Shown: piece by piece, positions 1-5,892 of the stretch | Position numbering within the stretch: the stretch's first letter is position 1 | How the letters are laid out: the number at the start of each line of letters is the position of its first letter | From: Alcaligenaceae bacterium | GTDB lineage: Bacteria; Pseudomonadota; Gammaproteobacteria; Burkholderiales; Burkholderiaceae_B | DNA length: 8,000 bases | Assembly (NCBI GenBank): GCA_029265335.1 | Contig: JAJUJN010000088.1 | Span: 1-8,000, forward strand | Direction of reading: 5' to 3' | Notes under the pieces: generated by a model | Seen by the model: only the letters and a program-made list of their open reading frames with translations | The model's database searches: none | What the model was told of the DNA's origin: nothing | Program-made: the position numbers and the translations under genes

Positions 1-145
1 GGAGTTGGTCAGCAAAATCCATTAGGGGCCAGGCAGGCAAGTTGCCCGACAGAGCCCGGATGTACTGCCGCAATCTATACCTGATCACCAGAACTGAAAG
101 GTAGCTAGGCAAAATAGGGGCGTCCATGTACTGTCTGAGCGCTGA

Positions 146-226
146 CGCGCCACTGGCGCGGCGGCGCGAGTTCACCCACCGCCGCGGGCGAGTATGGGAG
201 AACGGGAAGGCCGAAGGCCCGCCCGC
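146..226. repeat. Cluster of GC-rich inverted repeats, potential RNA secondary structure
   Basis: Several stems can be drawn by eye. CGCGCC/GGCGCG pairs 146-151 with 155-160 around the loop ACT. CGCGGCGG/CCGCCGCG pairs 157-164 with 179-186 and competes with the first. GCGGGC/GCCCGC pairs 184-189 with 221-226 and encloses GGCC-GAA-GGCC at 209-219. The stretch is non-coding as far as I can tell. Such pairings arise easily in sequence this GC-rich, so a functional structured RNA is possible but unproven. No run of T follows on either strand, so these are not ordinary intrinsic terminators. Confidence 0.4.
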
Positions 227-255
227 CGGGCTGGTGAAACACAGGGCGCAGCGTG

Positions 256-298
256 GGCGGCGCAACGCATCAGAGTGCCCCTTCCTGATGCCGCCGCC
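256..298. repeat. Long imperfect inverted repeat downstream of bamD
   Basis: GGCGGCG (256-262) and GCATCAG (267-273) pair perfectly with CTGATGC (285-291) and CGCCGCC (292-298). This gives 14 base pairs interrupted only by a four-base bulge, CAAC (263-266), with an 11-base loop. It lies 35 bases beyond the bamD stop codon on the bamD transcript. Neither strand has a T tract after the stem, so a classical Rho-independent terminator is not supported. It could block 3' exonucleases on the bamD mRNA or be part of an unidentified RNA. The pairing is directly visible; the role is inference. Confidence 0.55.
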
Positions 299-332
299 TG
301 TACGCCGACTGACTTCTGAGTTTATTGTGACG

Positions 333-1175
333 TCAGTTGCTGCGGCCCCAGGTGATCGGGTTCCACCAAGTGAACGATGACCGTGGCAGGCCTTCTTCGA
401 GCAAGGTCGTGTTGGGGAAGTTGCTGACCAACACGCGACGGGCGTCGTCGCGCAGCTCTGGCATGTTGAGCTCGTCGTAAGCCACCATCATGATATAGAG
501 CGCCTGCTCAACGGCTTCGGTGCCCTGGAAGTCGGCCACAACCGTTTCGGCGCGGTTGATCGCGGCCACATAAGCGCCACGATCGAAGTAGTAGCGTGCC
601 GTGTAGACCTCGCCCATGGCGATGGTGTTGAGCAGCCAGTTCATCCGCAGCCGGGCATCGCGGGCATAGCGGCTTTCGGGGTAGCGCACCAACAGTTCGC
701 GAAAGGCTTCGAACGACGCGCGGGCGCCGGAAGGGTCGCGTTCGGCCATGTCTTGGCCCACGATGCCGCTGATAAAAGCTTGTTCAGGCGCAAAGGTGAC
801 CAGCCCTTTCAGATAGAGTGCGTAATCGTTGGCGGGATGGTTGGGATATTGCTGCTGAAAACGCTGAATGGTGGCAAGCGCTTTTTCGGGTTCTTCGTAG
901 CGCCACTGCGAATAGGCGAGGTCGAGCATCGCCTGTTGCGCATACACGCCGAAGGGGTAACGGGCCTGAATGCGTTCCAGATTGGTGATTGCAGCGGGCC
1001 AGTTGTTGGAGGCCATGTCGTTCTTGGCCTCTCGGTACAATTGCTCCACGCTCCATCCGGCGGTCTGGTCGAACTCTTCGGAGCCGTCGCCCATGGCGCC
1101 GCAGCCGCTCAATAGCAAAGCCACAACGATCGCCGCAAGCGTTGTGATTCGCCAACGTAGGGCCACGGCTCGCAT
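333..1175 (-). CDS. bamD: Outer membrane protein assembly factor BamD (lipoprotein)
   Basis: BamD is the essential lipoprotein of the BAM complex. It sits on the periplasmic face of the outer membrane, binds BamA and helps fold beta-barrel proteins. The chosen start (ATG at 1173-1175) gives 280 residues beginning with a short basic n-region (MRAVALRWR), a hydrophobic stretch and the lipobox LLLSGC with Cys25 as the lipidation site. A longer upstream frame would bury this signal. The mature part is alpha-helical TPR-like sequence, for example EQLYREAKNDMASNNWPAAI near residues 44-63, with repeated Tyr-Pro helix ends (ARYPFG, QQYPNH, VRYPES). Length fits betaproteobacterial BamD, slightly longer than the E. 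coli protein. No strong Shine-Dalgarno precedes the ATG. The gene is divergent from rluD, an arrangement I recall as common in beta- and gammaproteobacteria. Confidence 0.93.
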   Translation of the reverse strand: MRAVALRWRITTLAAIVVALLLSGCGAMGDGSEEFDQTAGWSVEQLYREAKNDMASNNWPAAITNLERIQARYPFGVYAQQAMLDLAYSQWRYEEPEKALATIQRFQQQYPNHPANDYALYLKGLVTFAPEQAFISGIVGQDMAERDPSGARASFEAFRELLVRYPESRYARDARLRMNWLLNTIAMGEVYTARYYFDRGAYVAAINRAETVVADFQGTEAVEQALYIMMVAYDELNMPELRDDARRVLVSNFPNTTLLEEGLPRSSFTWWNPITWGRSN

Positions 1176-1257
1176 GGTGTTCGCAAAAGAGGGTGGGGCA
1201 ACAGCGGTGAGCAGCATCTCGGCGTTTCCGGCAAAAGGGCTTGAGATCAAGCGGACC

Positions 1258-1263
1258 ATTATA
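1258..1263 (-). promoter_or_regulatory. Candidate -10 box of the bamD promoter
   Basis: Read on the minus strand, 1263-1258 is a perfect TATAAT, located in the bamD-rluD divergent gap. It would start transcription near 1251, leaving a leader of roughly 75 bases before the bamD ATG. The -35 region at the right distance (about 1280-1287) is poor, so the call rests on the -10 alone. The 12-base imperfect dyad CTTGA-GA-TCAAG (1240-1251) lies at the predicted start site. Confidence 0.4.
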
Positions 1264-1300
1264 TCTGCGCAATGTGCGGCGCGTTCTGGTTGTAGCCTAC

Positions 1301-2335
1301 ATGAATCATCTGCCTCCTTTACCACCCAGCGTGCACCACGATAGCGACCCAGCCGATGTTGAAGGCATGGTGGAGCATACCGTGGCGCCGGGTGCTCATG
1401 GGCGACTCGATAAGCTGTTGGCACAATTGCTGCCGGAGCACTCCCGAGGCCGCATTCAGAGTTGGATCGAAGCGGGGCACGTCACTGTCAACGGCAAGGT
1501 CGAAACGCGTGCTCGGCACACGGTCCGGGCGGGAGATCAGCTGCAGGTCGTGCCGCAGCCGGCCCCCGAAGATCTCGCCTTTGTGGCCGAGGATATCCCG
1601 CTGAACGTTCTGGCTGAAACCCCGGCTTATGTCGTGGTGAGCAAGCCCGCCGGGCTGGTGGTACATCCAGGCGCCGGTAACTGGCAGGGCACCTTGCTCA
1701 ACGGCTTGCTCTATCGCTATCCCGAACTGCGCAGCGTGGCGCGTGCGGGCATCGTGCATCGGCTGGATAAAGACACCTCCGGTTTACTGGTGGTGGCTCG
1801 CACCGAAGTGGCCCAGACGGCGTTCGTACGGCAATTGCAGGATCGCAGTGTTGAGCGCAAGTACGTGGCTGTGGTGCAAGGGCACCTCCGACACGAGCTC
1901 GAGCTCGACGCTCCCATAGGGCGCGACCCTCGCGTGCCGATACGCATGAGCGCGCATCGCCCCGTGGCTGCCAAGCCGGCGCTTACCTGGGTTGAGCCTC
2001 TCAGGTGCGGCATCTATCAGGGCCAGCCGGTGTCGGAAGTGGTGTGTCGCCTGGGCACCGGACGCACGCATCAGATCCGGGTGCATCTCAGCCAGGCAGG
2101 TTATCCCCTTCTGGGAGATGTGCTTTACGGTGGTCGGGAACTGGGCGAAGCCCAACGCCAGATGTTGCATGCCTGGCGCTTGGGGTTCGTGTGCCCCGAC
2201 ACGGGCGAAACGGCCACGTATGAATGCGAATTGGCGGCCGATATGCAAAACGTGCTTGCCGACACCGAATGGGAGCCCGAGCCGCCGCGCCAAACAGGTG
2301 ATGACTTCGACGACGAGTATTACGATGACTTCTAG
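1301..2335 (+). CDS. rluD: 23S rRNA pseudouridine synthase RluD
   Basis: RluD isomerises uridines in helix 69 of 23S rRNA (1911, 1915 and 1917 in E. coli) to pseudouridine in the cytoplasm, aiding large-subunit maturation. With the ATG at 1301 the protein has 344 residues. An N-terminal S4 RNA-binding domain begins at GRLDKLLAQLLPE (34-46) and continues through IEAGHVTVNGKV. The RluA-family catalytic motif HRLDKDTSGLLVV starts at residue 153 with catalytic Asp156. The family motif GRTHQIRVHL follows at about 254-263. The C-terminus is unusually acidic (DDFDDEYYDDF). The start is uncertain because no good Shine-Dalgarno precedes 1301; an in-frame TTG at 1241 and an ATG at 1367 are alternatives, but 1367 would leave only about 11 residues before the S4 domain. 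The S4 domain plus motif order supports RluD over RluA. Confidence 0.92.
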   Translation: MNHLPPLPPSVHHDSDPADVEGMVEHTVAPGAHGRLDKLLAQLLPEHSRGRIQSWIEAGHVTVNGKVETRARHTVRAGDQLQVVPQPAPEDLAFVAEDIPLNVLAETPAYVVVSKPAGLVVHPGAGNWQGTLLNGLLYRYPELRSVARAGIVHRLDKDTSGLLVVARTEVAQTAFVRQLQDRSVERKYVAVVQGHLRHELELDAPIGRDPRVPIRMSAHRPVAAKPALTWVEPLRCGIYQGQPVSEVVCRLGTGRTHQIRVHLSQAGYPLLGDVLYGGRELGEAQRQMLHAWRLGFVCPDTGETATYECELAADMQNVLADTEWEPEPPRQTGDDFDDEYYDDF

Positions 2336-3128
2336 CAACAGCAAGCCCGTCGAACGCCTTTTTTCAGGTCAGCACCCGCACTGGCACGATGGCCCGTCAT
2401 GGCCCGGGGTGGCGGTGCACAGCACCACGCGCCTCTGGGGTTGCAGTTTGCCTCCCTACGATCAAGGCAATGTCGCGTTGCACGTGGGCGACAACCCCGA
2501 CCATGTACTTCGAAATCGCGAGATTCTCACGCGCGCATTGCCGGCAGAGCCACTGTGGTTGGAGCAGGTGCACGGCACGCAGATCTTGGACGCCGATCAA
2601 CCGCAATCCCTGCAGGGCGCACAGGCCGATGGCGCATTTACCCGTCAATGTCAGCGGGTGCTGGCCGTCATGACGGCTGATTGTTTGCCGGTGGTACTGG
2701 CCGAACCCTCGGGCGCCGGCGTGATGGTGCTCCACGCGGGCTGGCGCGGCCTGGCAGATGGCATCTTGTCTCTCGGCGTTGAGCGTCTCAGTCAAGTGTT
2801 GGGCGTGGCGGCGGGATCGCTGGAAGCCTGGGTGGGGCCGGGTATAGGGGCCAACGCTTATCAGGTGGGCAACGATGTGCGCGAGGCCTTTGGTGATGAG
2901 GGTAGAGCCCATTTCACGCCAGACCCGACGAACCCGGAAAAGTGGCGTTTTCACCTGGCGGGCCAGGCAGAACAAGTGCTGCTGCAGGCAGGCGTTGCGA
3001 AGGTGCACCAGTCGAGGTGTTGCACATTCAATGACACGCGCTGGTTTTCTTATCGCCGCGACGGGCACACCGGTCGTTTTGTGACTTTGGCCTGGTTGAA
3101 AGGGGATGGCACTGCGGTGCCGGCATGA
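2325..3128 (+). CDS. pgeF: PgeF/YfiH family protein (laccase domain, peptidoglycan editing factor)
   Basis: This 267-residue protein belongs to the DUF152/YfiH family, variously described as polyphenol oxidase, purine nucleoside phosphorylase/adenosine deaminase, and (in E. coli) a factor removing wrongly built muropeptide precursors. The metal-binding His-Cys-His set is present: His83 in EQVHGTQ, Cys120 in MTADCLPV, and His137 in VLHAGWRGL. The family signature WVGPGIGANAYQVG (169-182) and the C-terminal SRCCTFNDTRWFSYRRDG also match. There is no signal peptide, so it is cytosolic. The ATG lies inside the end of rluD and overlaps it by 11 bases in another frame, which suggests co-transcription and translational coupling; no strong Shine-Dalgarno is seen. 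Longer upstream extensions of the frame run through rluD and are rejected. The family is clear; the biochemical substrate in this organism is not. Confidence 0.9.
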   Translation: MTSSNSKPVERLFSGQHPHWHDGPSWPGVAVHSTTRLWGCSLPPYDQGNVALHVGDNPDHVLRNREILTRALPAEPLWLEQVHGTQILDADQPQSLQGAQADGAFTRQCQRVLAVMTADCLPVVLAEPSGAGVMVLHAGWRGLADGILSLGVERLSQVLGVAAGSLEAWVGPGIGANAYQVGNDVREAFGDEGRAHFTPDPTNPEKWRFHLAGQAEQVLLQAGVAKVHQSRCCTFNDTRWFSYRRDGHTGRFVTLAWLKGDGTAVPA

Positions 3129-3158
3129 ACTTTGCTTGAGTTGACACGGTCTTCAACG

Positions 3159-3173
3159 ATCATGCCGCATGAT
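3159..3173. promoter_or_regulatory. 15-bp perfect dyad upstream of phaC, possible operator
   Basis: The sequence ATCATGCCGCATGAT has two 7-bp arms around a single central C, 111 bases before the phaC ATG and 31 bases after the pgeF stop. A consensus -35 hexamer, TTGACA, lies at 3141-3146, 12 bases before the dyad, so a repressor bound here would cover the spacer and -10 zone of a promoter using that box. However, I find no good -10 at normal spacing. PhaR proteins are reported to bind TGC/GCA-rich sites, which makes PhaR a plausible ligand. That link is inference. Confidence 0.4.
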
Positions 3174-3283
3174 GGTTACCCCGTCGCTAGGGGCTTTCCC
3201 CCTGCGTTTCACGGTTGACGGTGTCATATCGGCCATGCACCATAGTTGAACAGAGTATTGCCAGCTCAATCTAGGATCACGCC

Positions 3284-4912
3284 ATGATGCCCAACCTGAC
3301 CATGCCCACATTTCCCGCTCTTTCCTGGCTGCAGGCACATGTGCCCATGGCAGAGTTCACTCGCATTCAGCATGCGTTCACCGAAGAATGGATGGCAGTG
3401 ATGCAAGCGGCCGAACGCCCCCCCATCAAAGACCGCCGCTTCAGCGACCCCGCGTGGTACGACAATCCTGGCAGCTACTATACGGCGCAGGCGTATCTGC
3501 TCTCGAGCAGGACCTTGATGCGCATGGTAGAGGCGCTCGATGTGGAGCCTGCTGTTCGAGAGCGAGTGCGCTTTGCGGTCATGCAGTGGGTGGACGCCAT
3601 GTCGCCCGCGAACTTCTTGGCGCTCAACCCCGACGCGCAACGTCGCTTGGTGGAATCCCACGGTGAAACCCTGCGTCAGGGCATGGCCAATCTGCTCGAA
3701 GACATCAGCAAGGGCCGCATCTCGCAAACTGACGAATCTCAATTCGAGGTGGGCCGCAACGTGGCGGTAACGCCAGGCCATGTGATCTTCGAAAACCGGA
3801 TGATGCAGCTCATCCAATATGCGCCGCGCACCGATACGGTGCACGCACGGCCTCTGGTCATTGTGCCGCCTTGCATCAACAAGTACTACATACTCGATCT
3901 GCAGCCCCGTAATTCTCTGGTGGCCTGGCTGGTGGAGCAGGGGCATACCGTGTTTCTCATTTCGTGGCGAAATCCCATGCCCACCGACACCGACGGCATT
4001 CTGCAAGCCACCTGGGACGACTACATCCGCGAGGGCGTGCTCACATCGCTGGCCGTGGCGGGGGCGGTATCGGGTCAGCCGCAAGTGAATGCCATGGGGT
4101 TTTGCGTAGGCGGCACCATGCTTTCCACGGCTCTGGCCGTGGCGCGCACCCAGGGGCTGAATCCAGTGGCCTCACTCAGCTTGCTCACCTCGTTTCTCGA
4201 TTTCTCGGAAACGGGGGTGATTGATGTCTTTATCGATGAGGCCCATGTGGCCTTGCGCGAACAGCAACTGGGCCTGGGCGGCTTGCTGCCGGCCTGGGAA
4301 CTGGCCACCACCTTCTCGTTCCTGCGGCCCAACGAACTCGTATGGAATTATGTGGTGGGCAATTACCTCAAAGGCGAAAAGCCCCGTGCATTCGACCTGC
4401 TGTTCTGGAATGCCGACAGCACGAACCTGCCCGGACCGTTCTTTGTGTGGTACCTACGCAACACCTATCTCGAAAACAATCTGATCAAGCCCGGGCATCT
4501 GCAAGTGGCCGGCACTCCGCTGCATCTGCAAGAGCTCGAATTGCCCACCTACATTTATGCCTCGCGCGACGACCATATCGTGCCGTGGAAGTCAGCTTAT
4601 GCATCAACGCAGGTGCTGCCTGGACCGAAGCGCTTCGTACTTGGGGCATCGGGTCACATCGCCGGAGTCATCAATCCGCCGGCGGCGGGCCGGCGCAGCC
4701 ATTGGGTTCACGAGCCGTCTGGTGAGTTTCCCGAAGCCGAGCAATGGTTGGCAGAGGCCGAAGAACAACCCGGCAGCTGGTGGCCCGACTGGGGCAACTG
4801 GTTGGCGAGCCACGGTGGGGGCCAGGTTACAGCGCCTACCCAGGCGGGCAACGCCGATTACCCGCCCACTGAAGCGGCTCCCGGTCGTTATGTGCGTGTG
4901 CGTGCGGTTTGA
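3284..4912 (+). CDS. phaC: Class I polyhydroxyalkanoate (PHB) synthase PhaC
   Basis: PhaC polymerises (R)-3-hydroxyacyl-CoA, chiefly 3-hydroxybutyryl-CoA, into PHB at the surface of cytoplasmic granules. The 542-residue protein has the family layout: an N-terminal domain with DPAWYDNPGSYYTAQAYLL (about 56-73), SPANFLALNP (107-116), then an alpha/beta-hydrolase catalytic domain. The lipase-like box with cysteine, GFCVGG, carries nucleophile Cys274. Catalytic Asp430 lies in SRDDHIVPW and His458 in GASGHIAGVINPP. YYILDLQPRNSLV and HTVFLISWRNP are further class I hallmarks. Length is at the short end for class I (Cupriavidus necator is 589), mostly from a shorter N-terminus. AGGA at 3273-3276 is well placed for the ATG at 3284; an adjacent ATG at 3287 is also possible. 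There is no PhaE or PhaR subunit of class III/IV type beside it, consistent with class I. Confidence 0.97.
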   Translation: MMPNLTMPTFPALSWLQAHVPMAEFTRIQHAFTEEWMAVMQAAERPPIKDRRFSDPAWYDNPGSYYTAQAYLLSSRTLMRMVEALDVEPAVRERVRFAVMQWVDAMSPANFLALNPDAQRRLVESHGETLRQGMANLLEDISKGRISQTDESQFEVGRNVAVTPGHVIFENRMMQLIQYAPRTDTVHARPLVIVPPCINKYYILDLQPRNSLVAWLVEQGHTVFLISWRNPMPTDTDGILQATWDDYIREGVLTSLAVAGAVSGQPQVNAMGFCVGGTMLSTALAVARTQGLNPVASLSLLTSFLDFSETGVIDVFIDEAHVALREQQLGLGGLLPAWELATTFSFLRPNELVWNYVVGNYLKGEKPRAFDLLFWNADSTNLPGPFFVWYLRNTYLENNLIKPGHLQVAGTPLHLQELELPTYIYASRDDHIVPWKSAYASTQVLPGPKRFVLGASGHIAGVINPPAAGRRSHWVHEPSGEFPEAEQWLAEAEEQPGSWWPDWGNWLASHGGGQVTAPTQAGNADYPPTEAAPGRYVRVRAV

Positions 4913-4944
4913 TCCGGCAGTGCTTGTATTCGTAACGGGAGCAC

Positions 4945-4965
4945 AAAAGACTGCTCTCGTCTTTT
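4945..4965 (+). terminator. Weak hairpin after phaC (possible attenuator)
   Basis: AAAAGAC (4945-4951) pairs with GTCTTTT (4959-4965) around the 7-base loop TGCTCTC, 33 bases beyond the phaC stop. The stem is mostly A-T and its T run lies within the stem, so termination would be weak. A mutually exclusive pairing, GAGCA (4939-4943) with TGCTC (4952-4956), uses the same loop. Partial termination between phaC and phaB, an mRNA stability element, or chance are all possible. Confidence 0.3.
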
Positions 4966-4971
4966 CATCGC

Positions 4972-4977
4972 TATAAC
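4972..4977 (+). promoter_or_regulatory. Candidate -10 box upstream of phaB
   Basis: TATAAC differs from the consensus TATAAT at one position and lies 43 bases before the phaB ATG, just after the weak hairpin. A matching -35 is not evident at 16-18 bases. If used, transcription would begin near 4984, at the palindrome described separately, and phaB could be expressed apart from phaC. Confidence 0.25.
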
Positions 4978-4983
4978 TCCAGA

Positions 4984-4995
4984 GCCGTGCACGGC
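4984..4995. promoter_or_regulatory. 12-bp perfect palindrome upstream of phaB
   Basis: GCCGTGCACGGC is fully self-complementary. It sits 25 bases before the phaB ATG and 12 bases before the AGGAGA ribosome binding site (5008-5013). It coincides with the start point predicted from the TATAAC box at 4972-4977, a typical operator position. It contains the TGCA core seen in TGC/GCA-rich sites. A binding protein is not known from sequence alone. Confidence 0.3.
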
Positions 4996-5020
4996 GTGGA
5001 GCATCACAGGAGAACTTCCC

Positions 5021-5758
5021 ATGAACGGGAAATTGGCTTACGTAACCGGCGGCATGGGTGGCATTGGCACCTCGATCTGTCAGCGGCTGGCGCGGCAAGG
5101 CTTCAAGGTCGTGGCCGGCTGCGGCCCCAACCGCGATTACGACCGTTGGCTCAAAGAGCAATCCGACCAGGGCTATACCTTTTATGCTTCGGTGGGCAAC
5201 GTGTCGGATTGGGATTCCACCGTGGAGGCTTTCAGCCGAGTGAAGGCGGAGCATGGGCCCATCGATGTGTTGGTGAACAACGCCGGTATCACACGCGATG
5301 TCGTGTTTCGCAAAATGACCCGCGAAGACTGGCACGCGGTGATCAACACCAACCTCAACAGTCTGTTCAACGTCACCAAACAGGTGCTCGAAGACATGAT
5401 CGAGCGTCAATGGGGGCGCATCATCAATATCAGCTCGGTGAACGGCCAGAAGGGCCAGTTTGGGCAAACCAACTACTCCACGGCCAAGGCGGGCATTCAT
5501 GGCTTCACCATGGCGCTCGCGCAAGAAGTGGCGTCGAAAGGCGTCACCGTGAATACCGTGTCGCCGGGCTATATCGGCACCGATATGGTGCGCGCCATGC
5601 GCCCCGAGGTGCTCGAGAAGATCGTAGCCACCATTCCGGTGCGCCGCCTCGGCACGCCCGACGAAATCGGCGCCATGGTCACCTGGCTGGCGTCTGACGA
5701 CGCAGGGTTTGCCACCGGCGCCGATTTTTCGCTCAACGGCGGCCTGCACATGGGTTGA
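5021..5758 (+). CDS. phaB: Acetoacetyl-CoA reductase PhaB (short-chain dehydrogenase)
   Basis: PhaB reduces acetoacetyl-CoA to (R)-3-hydroxybutyryl-CoA with NADPH, supplying monomer to PhaC in the cytoplasm. The 245-residue protein is a classical SDR: cofactor motif TGGMGGIG (9-16), NNAG (86-89), catalytic Ser138 in NISSVNGQKGQFGQTNYS, Tyr152 and Lys156 in YSTAK, then SPGYIGTDMV (181-190). The C-terminus GADFSLNGGLHMG is characteristic of PhaB rather than FabG, and the length equals that of known PhaB (246 in Cupriavidus necator). A strong Shine-Dalgarno, AGGAGA at 5008-5013, fixes the start at 5021. It follows phaC after 108 bases on the same strand. phaA is not present between them. A 381-codon open frame on the opposite strand overlaps it and is a composition artefact. 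Confidence 0.95.
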   Translation: MNGKLAYVTGGMGGIGTSICQRLARQGFKVVAGCGPNRDYDRWLKEQSDQGYTFYASVGNVSDWDSTVEAFSRVKAEHGPIDVLVNNAGITRDVVFRKMTREDWHAVINTNLNSLFNVTKQVLEDMIERQWGRIINISSVNGQKGQFGQTNYSTAKAGIHGFTMALAQEVASKGVTVNTVSPGYIGTDMVRAMRPEVLEKIVATIPVRRLGTPDEIGAMVTWLASDDAGFATGADFSLNGGLHMG

Positions 5759-5823
5759 GGTGGTGAGCGCGCTTTTGAGCAGCTAAACCCGCGCGTGTCG
5801 GCGGCGTTGGCGCCAGTGCGCGG

Positions 5824-5829
5824 TATGAT
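5824..5829 (+). promoter_or_regulatory. Candidate -10 box for phaR
   Basis: TATGAT matches the TATAAT consensus at five of six positions and lies 63 bases before the phaR ATG. No good -35 stands at 16-18 bases; TTGGCG at 5807-5812 is too close. It overlaps the 5' arm of the terminator hairpin, so a transcript starting about seven bases downstream would lack the outer half of that stem. Confidence 0.3.
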
Positions 5830-5879
5830 GAAGCATCGTGCCTACTGCCGGTTCGCCCGGCAGCGAGGCTTCATCTTTT
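5827..5879 (+). terminator. Two-tier Rho-independent terminator after phaB
   Basis: An outer 8-bp stem pairs GATGAAGC (5827-5834) with GCTTCATC (5868-5875). Inside it TCG (5836-5838) pairs with CGA (5864-5866), and after a 6-base bulge CTGCCGG (5845-5851) pairs with CCGGCAG (5857-5863) around the loop TTCGC. TTTT follows at once (5876-5879). This has the form of an intrinsic terminator in the plus direction only; the reverse strand has no T tract after the stem. It lies 68 bases after the phaB stop and only 13 bases before the phaR ATG, so it would end the phaCB transcript, and any read-through would place it in the phaR leader. Confidence 0.7.
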
Positions 5880-5892
5880 CGGTACATCCCTT

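Larger units (their letters stand above)
1..332. other. Region downstream of bamD with no identified gene
   Basis: No recognisable protein or RNA family is visible here. On the minus strand an ATG at 125-127 opens a frame that runs off the left edge (42 codons visible, beginning MDAPILPSYLSVLVIRYRLR); it has no clear ribosome binding site and I do not recognise it. On the plus strand a frame entering from the left edge ends at a TAG at 102-104, with 33 residues equally unrecognised. The two frames exclude each other, and either could be the edge of a neighbouring gene or chance. From about 130 to 300 the sequence is very GC-rich and dense in inverted repeats, described separately. An 84-codon plus-strand frame (126-380) runs into the bamD 3' end and is rejected as a gene. 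Confidence 0.5.

Noticed and set aside
90..240. Possible cobalamin riboswitch (ACTGT...GCCACTGG...CGGGAAGGC in suggestive order)
   Set aside because: The conserved B12 box (AGCCAGGAGACC-like) and the CCCGCAACTG core are absent, and no B12-related gene follows.
1..332. RNase P RNA, 6S RNA, tmRNA or tRNA
   Set aside because: Scattered short resemblances (for example TCCGGGCTC on the minus strand) but none of the universally conserved blocks of these RNAs.
328..335. TGACGTCA palindrome at the bamD stop
   Set aside because: Eight-base palindromes are expected by chance, and half of it is coding sequence.
126..380. 84-codon plus-strand open frame at the left end
   Set aside because: It overlaps the 3' end of bamD in antisense, is rich in Arg and Pro as expected of GC-rich out-of-frame sequence, and resembles no family.
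3179..3202. CCCC...GGGG...CCCC pairing before phaC as a terminator of rluD-pgeF
   Set aside because: Only 4-bp stems in two competing pairings and only CTTT after the first; too weak to call.
3266..4084. 272-codon minus-strand open frame opposite phaC
   Set aside because: Antisense shadow of a clearly real gene in GC-rich DNA; His- and Arg-rich translation with no family features.
4604..5749. 381-codon minus-strand open frame opposite phaC end and phaB
   Set aside because: Long only because GC-rich codons avoid stops on the other strand; phaB and phaC are unmistakable in the plus direction.
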